Part shown: positions 57,666 through 64,000 of the stretch, piece by piece
How the letters are laid out: every line of letters begins with the position of its first letter
Position numbering within the stretch: the stretch's first letter is position 1
Source of the DNA: Hypoxylon rubiginosum
Lineage: Eukaryota > Ascomycota > Sordariomycetes > Xylariales > Hypoxylaceae
Assembly: GCA_902806565.1 (NCBI GenBank)
Contig: CADCXA010000006.1
Span: 806,001 to 870,000, forward strand
DNA length: 64,000 nt
Direction of reading: 5' to 3'
Notes under the pieces: generated by a model
What the model saw: only the letters and a program-made list of their open reading frames with translations
What the model was told of the DNA's origin: nothing
Databases searched by the model: none
Translations under genes and position numbers: made by a program

Positions 57666-59576
57666 CTAGATCAATGTAAACTCCTTAAACTCTGAATTTC
57701 CTGATAACGCCTCGCCTTGCATAAATCCATGAAGATACGTTCCCCCAACAAGTTCGTAGGTTTGTAGACCGGCCTTTTGAGCGGGCCGAAGCATCAAGGG
57801 CACCCTCGAGCCCTGAACAATCCAGACCCGGTCCCCTTCTCTGCAAGACAGAGAGCCGCAGCCCAGGTGCCCACGCGACGTCCGAAATAGACGAAGATTC
57901 AGGGAGTGAGTAAACGAGGTCTCGAACTCGATAGCTCTATGTTTCTCGTCCTCGGAGGGAACGTGTGTGCACATGTTCAACCATACGTAAAAGGAGTTCC
58001 CCCAAGGTCTCTTAATCGGCACCGTGCCAGATGGGTCAGTATCGATGAGGATAGCACGCCAGAAAGCCTCTCTATAATCTCTTTCGGGATACTCTTGCTT
58101 GAGTTCTTCAAGAAGGTCAAGCCAGCCGGTACATGTTTTGGATCGGTTTACCTCTTCCTTCGTTTCTCCTACCCGTGTAATTGTATCGAATTCGAACCCT
58201 CGCAGAGTCAGAGTGTCTCCAACTTGTATTTTCCAGAAGCATGGGAGCGTTCCGGCGGCATGGTACCTGGCGTACCCCGTAATTCTTAAGCCGAGATCTT
58301 TTTTCACGCTCCAGTCAGGAACCCACGTTGGTAATCCAGGGGTCCTTCTGAATTCGTCGCCTTCAGCGTGAGCGAGAATGTGCAAATCGTCGGAACAGTT
58401 GATGATGTATTTAGCAACAGGTGTATATAACCCCGCGACATCCCTCTGGTAATTAGGATTGAAGCAGTCGGGATAATCCTGGCCCTGACGTTTTGCCAAG
58501 CCAAGGAGCGAGTACACCTTATCGTGATCATCTTTTGCGTCGTATGTGCGACACCTGATCAGGCTGTGAAGTAGAACGTTTCCTGGTCCGTCGAGAATGC
58601 CCCTCTTGATTGCGGCTAATTTGGCAGGTTTCTTGTAAGACGGCGAACTAGCATTATTCACAAGCGCCCGCTTTGCCATAAAATCAGAAACATGAGCCAT
58701 GGACTCCCAATCGAAAGTGTAGTCTCCGCATAAGACAGTAGTGTCACGAGCTAAGACGAGCTCCTGGACTACCCACGCTCTCTCGAACCACCGTTTCTCA
58801 AAGAGCAATTCTAACGCCTTCCAATGCATAGGGCTGTTTGCGTGCCCTAGCAATTTGATGTTGTGCTTGTTTTCGATGTCCTGAGGTTTGATCATAGATA
58901 ACTCTTCATCTGATAGCTGGCTCATACCGTTCATTAGCTCCCAGGAAGGCCCTGTGAACTTATCGGCGTGACCGAGCCATATAATGACACACTCTGCTGA
59001 ACGATATATGTCTGCCATGATGCTGACCTGCTGGCAACGCTCGACATTGTCCTCTTGGTTTATGCATATCGCATCGATCCAGAGATCCCGATCATGGTAT
59101 CTATTCGCCTCGAGCTGCATAAGACAGTCGAAGAGGTTCTGCATCACCAGCAATCGTCTGTCATTGCAGACTATGATGCACTGTCTCTCAGTGTCATTGC
59201 GATTCCCGGTTTCCTCTTGCTGGGTAGTAAGTTCCCACGTATAAGAAAGGGCATCATAGTGTGTAGTCTGCGAATTGCTCAATTCAGTAGTGTGAACGTA
59301 ACATTCTAGCAAGCCATCCGGTCTAATCCCGAGGATCCTGAGAAGCCGAATGGTGTGATGGGGTGCCTTGTTATGTGATGTGCTGTCATCAGTGTTTTTC
59401 GAGAGTTCGTGATACTGGCCATGATGCCGCGGGTGAAGCGGCACGATTGCGTAAAGAAACTGCTCCAATTTTCCATCTGATTTAGACTCGGCTTGCGTTT
59501 GCTTCGACGGTTGTCTTCGTTTAATGAGTCGAGTCCAGCTCTTCCCTAGTGTCAAGCAGCTACCGAAGCACCACAT
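57666..59576 (-). CDS. HET-domain (heterokaryon incompatibility) protein
   Basis: A single exon codes 636 residues. The HET domain spans about residues 107-255 and shows all three conserved blocks: YDALSYTWE (107-115), LWIDAICINQ (165-174), and RCQQVSIMADIYRSAECVII plus WLGHAD (about 180-205). The region after it (RAWVVQELVLARDTTVLCGD) is the usual continuation of the domain. The C-terminal half (GLPTWVPDWSVKK and a beta-rich end with GDRVWIVQGSRVPLMLRP) is typical of stand-alone HET proteins. HET domains are toxic effectors that trigger cell death after fusion of unlike individuals; most copies, like this one, have no known allelic partner. No intron is needed and the frame is intact. The N-terminal 60 residues are basic. 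Confidence 0.9.
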   Translation of the reverse strand: MWCFGSCLTLGKSWTRLIKRRQPSKQTQAESKSDGKLEQFLYAIVPLHPRHHGQYHELSKNTDDSTSHNKAPHHTIRLLRILGIRPDGLLECYVHTTELSNSQTTHYDALSYTWELTTQQEETGNRNDTERQCIIVCNDRRLLVMQNLFDCLMQLEANRYHDRDLWIDAICINQEDNVERCQQVSIMADIYRSAECVIIWLGHADKFTGPSWELMNGMSQLSDEELSMIKPQDIENKHNIKLLGHANSPMHWKALELLFEKRWFERAWVVQELVLARDTTVLCGDYTFDWESMAHVSDFMAKRALVNNASSPSYKKPAKLAAIKRGILDGPGNVLLHSLIRCRTYDAKDDHDKVYSLLGLAKRQGQDYPDCFNPNYQRDVAGLYTPVAKYIINCSDDLHILAHAEGDEFRRTPGLPTWVPDWSVKKDLGLRITGYARYHAAGTLPCFWKIQVGDTLTLRGFEFDTITRVGETKEEVNRSKTCTGWLDLLEELKQEYPERDYREAFWRAILIDTDPSGTVPIKRPWGNSFYVWLNMCTHVPSEDEKHRAIEFETSFTHSLNLRLFRTSRGHLGCGSLSCREGDRVWIVQGSRVPLMLRPAQKAGLQTYELVGGTYLHGFMQGEALSGNSEFKEFTLI

Positions 59577-59932
59577 TCTTGGGGGGGAAGAATCCCATTG
59601 CTAGGAATATGGTGTTTGCGTAGAAGAAAGTTATTGTCACTTGTGACTCGATTTACTCGAGGCAGACATCGTGCTTTTTATCTGGCGGCCTCGATTATTG
59701 GTGCAACCAACCCAGCTAGCTGGTAGTGATATAGGGCGGTGGCTCGGCGCAGATGGCGATCCGTAGGCGCTTAAGTCCGCCTAAAATAGGTGATTGTATC
59801 TTAACTGTTATTATCGACACATGGCCCTATTAGGTGGGGGCTGACATTGTACAACGTGTGTGATTCGAAAAATATAAGCCTGTGTTATTCGACGTAAATG
59901 AAACATTCCCCAGAGGAAACAGAAATAGCAAT
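59577..59932. other. Head-to-head promoter gap, 356 bases
   Basis: A short divergent promoter shared by the HET gene (-) and the histidine phosphatase gene (+). A TATA-like 'aaaaatataagcc' occurs at about 59868-59880, some 55 bases before the phosphatase start. No other element named. Confidence 0.45.
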
Positions 59933-60915
59933 ATGGCAACAAGAACATTGATGTACCGAGCGGTGGCCGGCTACTTCCTCCACGACGAAGAGGAAACAGG
60001 GCCAGAACATCGAGCTGTGAGTTGCAACGCTCCTGATAGATATAAAAAATTGAGCATATCCTAATTCAACTCTAGACAACGCAGCCGGGTCTGGGCCTGA
60101 TCAATCGCACTTACGAAACAGACGCAGTATTTGACCCCAATGGCAATAAAACCCAGTGGGAGCGTTTTGTCTACTTCGTAGAGCACCAAAACCAGCTGGG
60201 GCAAGGCAAAGTCCAATACAAAATAGTTTTCCTCATTCGACACGGCCAAGGATACCATAACGTCAAGGAAGCCCAAGTAGGGCGACATGCGTGGGATGTA
60301 AGTGTTCCTAATATCCTATGCACAGTGTATTTGGGTGGCTAACTGTGTGAGTAGACTCACTGGTCGCGTATGGAGGGTGATGGCGTTATGAATTGGTCTG
60401 ACGCCCGCCTAACAGAAAAGGGGAGGGAACAGGCAGAAGCGTTGAATGAATTCTGGAGGGAGTCGAATGAATACAGAACAGTTCCGACGCCTCGGAGGTA
60501 CTACACTAGTCCTCTTGCGCGCTGCCTTGAAACGACCAAGATCACTTACTCAGGACTGCCCGGCCTGCCCATCGTCAAGGAGAAGCTGAGAGAGCGAAAT
60601 GGAGAGCACACCTGTGACCGTCGCAGCACAAGAAATTGGATCGCATCCAACTACCCCGAATATGGCATCGAAGCTGGCTTTACCGAGAACGACGAATTAT
60701 GGCGGCCAGACCAGCGAGAGACAGAGGAGGAGATTGCTGGCCGCGTGAGGCAGCTTTTGGACGACGTCTTCACTAACGAAGTCAACACTATCATTTCATT
60801 CACAGGCCATTCGGGATTGATTAGGGCTCTGTATGATGTCACGGGCCATAGTGACGTCTGGGTAGCGGCTGGTGCAATGGTGCCGTTGCTGATTAGAGCA
60901 GAGGTGGTAAAATGA
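59933..60915 (+). CDS. Histidine phosphatase (phosphoglycerate mutase-like, PMU1 type)
   Basis: Three exons (59933-60016, 60076-60297, 60355-60915; introns of 59 and 57 bases) give 288 residues. The RHG phosphohistidine motif is FLIRHGQGYHN (R83, H84), the second arm is the conserved SPLARCLETT, the third is REERNG-type LRERNGEHTCDRR with the general acid, and the last catalytic His is in FTGHSGLIRA (H254). The N-terminus (MYRAVAGYFLHDEE) followed by GLGLINRTYE is typical of fungal PMU1-like phosphatases, which are cytosolic enzymes of unknown or broad substrate rather than glycolytic mutases. The start at 59933 is chosen because the upstream in-frame codons lack an ATG and the family begins near this point. 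Confidence 0.9.
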
Positions 60916-61408
60916 GGATGAGGCGAAGGTCTAAAATGCACCTGGGCATGTAAAAAGAAAGAAGAAACATCACACTTACATCTATGATGTAGGTACCACA
61001 GACTACGTGTAGGCAGTTGCCTCCATAATAAAGGCAAAGTTTACGTAGAAGGCCAATTGCATTCCGTCTTCATGATACCTTCCTGGATTGAGCTCTTGCC
61101 CACATGTATGTGCTAGAGAATAGAACATAATGCATAATGGGCAGCTGCTACTACTACCGAAAGTCTTTTACTCTTTTTCATTTCTTAGAAATGTTCAATC
61201 CCATAGATTTATGTGTATTTCCAGTCTCACAGGCTTCATGCGAACCCGATCACTACCACCGTCTATTCCATTACCCACGAGAATCCAAGATCATATCTCT
61301 TCCAGTTCTGCTTCCATTTGACATATAGAATCGAACAATTCCAACTAGTTTATTCTCGTTCTACTGTGTTTGCATCTAATCCAACCTAGGCGCTTCCAAG
61401 TTCTAACC
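60916..61408. other. Intergenic, 493 bases
   Basis: 3' end of the phosphatase gene and the leader of the broken coiled-coil gene, with a pyrimidine-rich tract near 61250-61320. Short frames (61130-61328) are not supported. Confidence 0.4.
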
Positions 61409-62724
61409 ATGTTCGCCCGCCTTCGCACAGCCCAGATACCAACTCCCGTAAGGAGTGATCCTCCTCAGCACCTGAAGGCCTTCAAGCATCGCCTGTTCAT
61501 CGATGACGACGATGAAGACAATGACAGGCGTTCGTTAACCCCAAAAAGACCAAAGCATGCGCACTACTCGGTCGCGCCCATCTTCGACAGGTACAAGAGA
61601 CCTAGAATTGACGAGGAGGACAACTCGCACTACCGCTTGTACAACCGCCGTCGACACTTAAGTCCATCTCCAGATCCTGATCCGCCTCTGGTCACCGAGC
61701 TCAATGGTAAGTCTTCTAGCCAAGCAATTATGTAACCCCAAAACATTTGTCATTTCGGCACAAGGGTTTTTGCTGCATTTTCGCAGCTATCTATCTACCT
61801 GTGCGACTAAACAAGACGGACGCCTATTACCTCACATAGCCCTTCGCAATAGACCTACTACTAACACCCCAACGCGACTTAGAACGCTATGCCAACCTGC
61901 GCGCGACGCTCCACAGCGCCGCCCTGACCGGCCTCGAGGAAGCGGAGGCGGAGCTAACCACCGGCGCCGCGGCCGACATCCGCACCAACCGGCAGCGGCT
62001 CGCCGCGCTTGAGGCGCAGGTCGGCAAGCTGCTGGCGCCGCTGCGCGACCTGACAGTCGACTACACGGCAACCGATGGTCACGGCCGCGAGCGCACGGCA
62101 GCCGTAGAGATCCGCGACGCCGCCGCCGCCTTCGAGCAGAAGCTTGAGGGCGCTACCGTCGAACTCGACGGCCTCTGGGCGTCCTAGGCGGAGGCCCAGG
62201 CCGAGATCGAGGAGCTCGGTCGCGAGATGCTGTTGCCGTCCCGGAACGGATCTGATAGGCGCGACCGTACCGTCTCCGACGAGGCGCGTCTCGACGGAGG
62301 AGACAAGGCGACTAGAGGGATCGCCCCCGCAGCCTCGGCCTCGCACGATGATGCGGTCGTGGGGTTCGGCACGGCTCTGGACGAAGGCAGCAAGGAGGTG
62401 GTGGACGAGATGAGGATGTACGAGGAGGTAAGTCCCCCCAGCACCGCCGGCTCCGGGTCCCGCAGGTAATAGATGGGGTACAGGTGCTGATTCAGCTCTA
62501 GGAATTTCTTCAGAAGATCCAGAAGGACGCCGGGAAGATTCTGGACTCGTTCCTGAACCGCTGAGGATATGCTCGTGGGAGCCGCTCGGGAGAACCGGTG
62601 GGAGGGGGACCTTCGCGAGAGGCAGGCGTTGATGCTGCGTGTCAGAGCCCGCTTCAGCGCTCGCACGGCACGTCTTGGGGTGAAGGACTGCATTGTGATA
62701 GACGGAACCGGCGGCGAGCTCTGA
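61409..62724 (+). pseudogene. Coiled-coil protein gene interrupted by a stop codon and a frameshift
   Basis: Exon 1 (61409-61706) codes a basic, disordered start (MFARLRTAQIPTPVRSD...; DDDDEDNDRR; PKRPKHAHY). A GTAAGT donor and an acceptor at 61852 lead into a GC-rich Glu/Ala/Arg coiled-coil region (NLRATLHSAALTGLEEAEAE, RQRLAALEAQVGKLLAPLRD). The frame hits TAG at 62185-62187 after LWAS, and then continues open in the same frame (AEAQAEIEELGREML) for 80 codons to a clean GTAAGT donor at 62428. It resumes at 62502 (EFLQKIQKDAGKILDSFLN) and meets TGA at 62562; a +1 shift there opens AEDMLVGAARENRWEGDLRE up to a stop at 62722. As it stands the product would be 210 residues. Family not recognised. 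It could be a true short gene, a pseudogene, or two sequencing errors. Confidence 0.55.
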
Positions 62725-63729
62725 CCTGTCTCTTCGACTTAGCTGAGGGTACGAGTATAATGGGGTGAACTTATACAAGAGTCTTGGTGGCGGTAATCAC
62801 ATGTATGGGATATCGATTGGAATGCAAGCAGCTATATAGCTACTAAAAATACCCATCTCCGGCTACATTAGGTAGGAGGTAGCTATACTTGCCTACCCCC
62901 AACCAATTTCAAAGGAACCCAATTGCCCAATTGCTTCATTGTTAGTTCTCGAATGGCAGTATGCATTTGCTTAAACCTGTTATTAACGTTGCTTTTTCAC
63001 CCAAAAAAAAGGCTCCCTCGTCTGTGTAATATCTGCCTAGCTATGCTCACGACCTGATTCGCCGTCTATCCTCGTGCTGTGCCCGAAAGGAAGTTCAGGA
63101 TCAGGATTCCAGGGGAGGTGGCTGAGTTCACCTTGGCCCTCTATGCAATGCCGCTCATGTAACCCTCTAGATATTAAGCCCCAGCGGTTTCCTGTGTATA
63201 CCCGCCATACGAAGAAGGACGCGCCAGTCGGGTAGTTTTCGAGAATGCATCTGGAATGCTCGTGAAGTCATGTTTATCAGGTTCGTGATATGATTCCGAT
63301 GGCGTGAGGGGGACCCATGGTATATACGCCCCCGTATTAGAAAATGAAAGAAGATGAGAAATGTCCCGCCGTGCACCCCTTTCTATAAAGCCTTTTTCGG
63401 AGGTAACTGAGCATGCATATCGTGTCGTCGTGGATCGAATTAGAACGCCGCATTGGATGTTGGTGAGATTAAGTAAGAAGCTGAAATTTCGAGATCGACG
63501 TGCTCCTCAGAAAATCCCCCACCTCAGCTGCTCCGCATAAGATTATCGTGGCCGGCGTAAGCACGATCCTTGAAACATTGCACAAGTACAACCAGCTGAA
63601 TATAAATCGTTCCGTGGGCCAACATCGAGGGAACCGCCAAGTCGCCAACCTTGTTTAAAAAAGCTGCAAAGATTAAAGAACCCGATATCCGGCCACGATT
63701 GCGTATCGCGTATCGGGAATTCGGGAGAT
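62725..63729. other. Intergenic, 1 kb
   Basis: 3' ends of the coiled-coil gene (+) and the aminotransferase gene (-). Short minus-strand frames at 63167-63376 and 63524-63760 are not supported. Confidence 0.4.
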
Positions 63730-64000
63730 CTATTGCTCCTCTTGCACAACGACGCCCCAAGGGTGGTCTACGTTTCCGTACATGATATCACGTAGCCAGC
63801 CCTTCAGCTTCAGCGTGTACAAGCCGCCGTCGCCTGTCTTGCCCATTGGGATCTGGACGTCTTGCTCACGATGGTGGACAAGTGAAACGGGGGTGATGAA
63901 GAACTGACAAGACGATATTAGTTTTTTGCACTTACTTATAAAAAAGCACGGTCGAAGAGAAAAACTTACCGCTGTGCCGGCCGCAAACGATTCTAGGAGT
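63730..64000 (-). CDS. 3' end of a class IV (branched-chain) aminotransferase gene (partial)
   Basis: Two exons reach into the window: the end of an internal exon (64000-63970) and the last exon (63903-63730), separated by a 66-base intron; the start lies beyond the right edge. The 68 full codons visible read LLESFAAGTA, then FFITPVSLVHHREQDVQIPM, GKTGDGGLYTLKLKGWLRDI and YGNVDHPWGVVVQEEQ. This is the C-terminal end of fold-type IV PLP aminotransferases of the branched-chain group: the AGTA loop contacts the PLP phosphate, and the WLRDIMYG/HPW end is shared by fungal BCATs. Members move amino groups between Leu/Ile/Val and 2-oxoglutarate; some fungal copies lie in peptide metabolite clusters. 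Without the N-terminus, mitochondrial versus cytosolic type cannot be told. Confidence 0.82.
   Translation of the reverse strand, partial: LLESFAAGTAVSFSLRPCFFISKCKKLISSCQFFITPVSLVHHREQDVQIPMGKTGDGGLYTLKLKGWLRDIMYGNVDHPWGVVVQEEQ

Noticed and set aside
61954..62778. Minus-strand open frame of 274 codons opposite the broken coiled-coil gene
   Set aside because: Composition (Leu/Gly/Arg/Ser) is that of an antisense shadow of a Glu/Ala/Arg coiled coil, while the plus strand has in-phase splice sites. It stays a weak alternative explanation for the stops on the plus strand.

Overview
The window is nuclear DNA of a filamentous ascomycete (Pezizomycotina, most likely Sordariomycetes). The evidence is split genes with short GT-AG introns, mostly 44-160 bases with CTAAC/CTGAC-like branch sites, together with fungus-specific families: a HET-domain protein, a Pth11-type rhodopsin-like receptor, SUR7 and MARVEL eisosome-type proteins, a URE2-type glutathione transferase, ERG4 and a secreted L-amino acid oxidase. 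The species cannot be fixed from the sequence. I see no transposon, rRNA gene, CRISPR array or convincing tRNA.

Layout, left to right. 1-321 is the 3' end of a Ser/Cys-rich protein. 2.4-6.9 kb: Mpe1/RBBP6 (mRNA 3'-end processing) and a SUR7/PalI-type membrane protein, both minus. 8.4-9.7 kb: a GPI-anchored PLC-like protein. 10-16.1 kb: four co-oriented minus genes (amidohydrolase, glutathione transferase, GET3, a small mitochondrial repeat protein). 17.8-19.3 kb: an eight-exon Pth11-like receptor. 20.6-24.4 kb: RTF1 and COQ7, head to head. 25.1-26.9 kb: a GNAT acetyltransferase and a small Gly-rich repeat protein with a GC-AG intron. 29.5-34.2 kb: a secreted SGNH esterase, a membrane-anchored PNGase A-like protein and a small unknown. 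36.4-43 kb: a mitochondrial DUF1279 protein, a MARVEL protein and a MATE transporter. 46.1-52.7 kb: a large glycosylated membrane protein, ERG4 and a protein with a STAND-type fungal N-terminal helical domain but no NTPase. 54.5-60.9 kb: L-amino acid oxidase, HET protein and histidine phosphatase. 61.4-62.7 kb: a coiled-coil gene broken by a stop codon and a frameshift. 63.7-64 kb: the 3' end of a branched-chain aminotransferase-type gene.

The window mixes core housekeeping genes (MPE1, RTF1, GET3, COQ7, ERG4) with accessory genes for surface sensing, efflux, secreted hydrolysis and self/non-self recognition. No biosynthetic cluster with a backbone enzyme is visible. The accessory density rises to the right of 46 kb, where a STAND-N protein, a secreted H2O2-producing oxidase and a HET protein lie within about 8.3 kb. 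Splice sites were assigned by hand from frame continuity and family conservation. In every intact gene the exons sum to a whole number of codons, but transcript data would be needed to confirm each junction.
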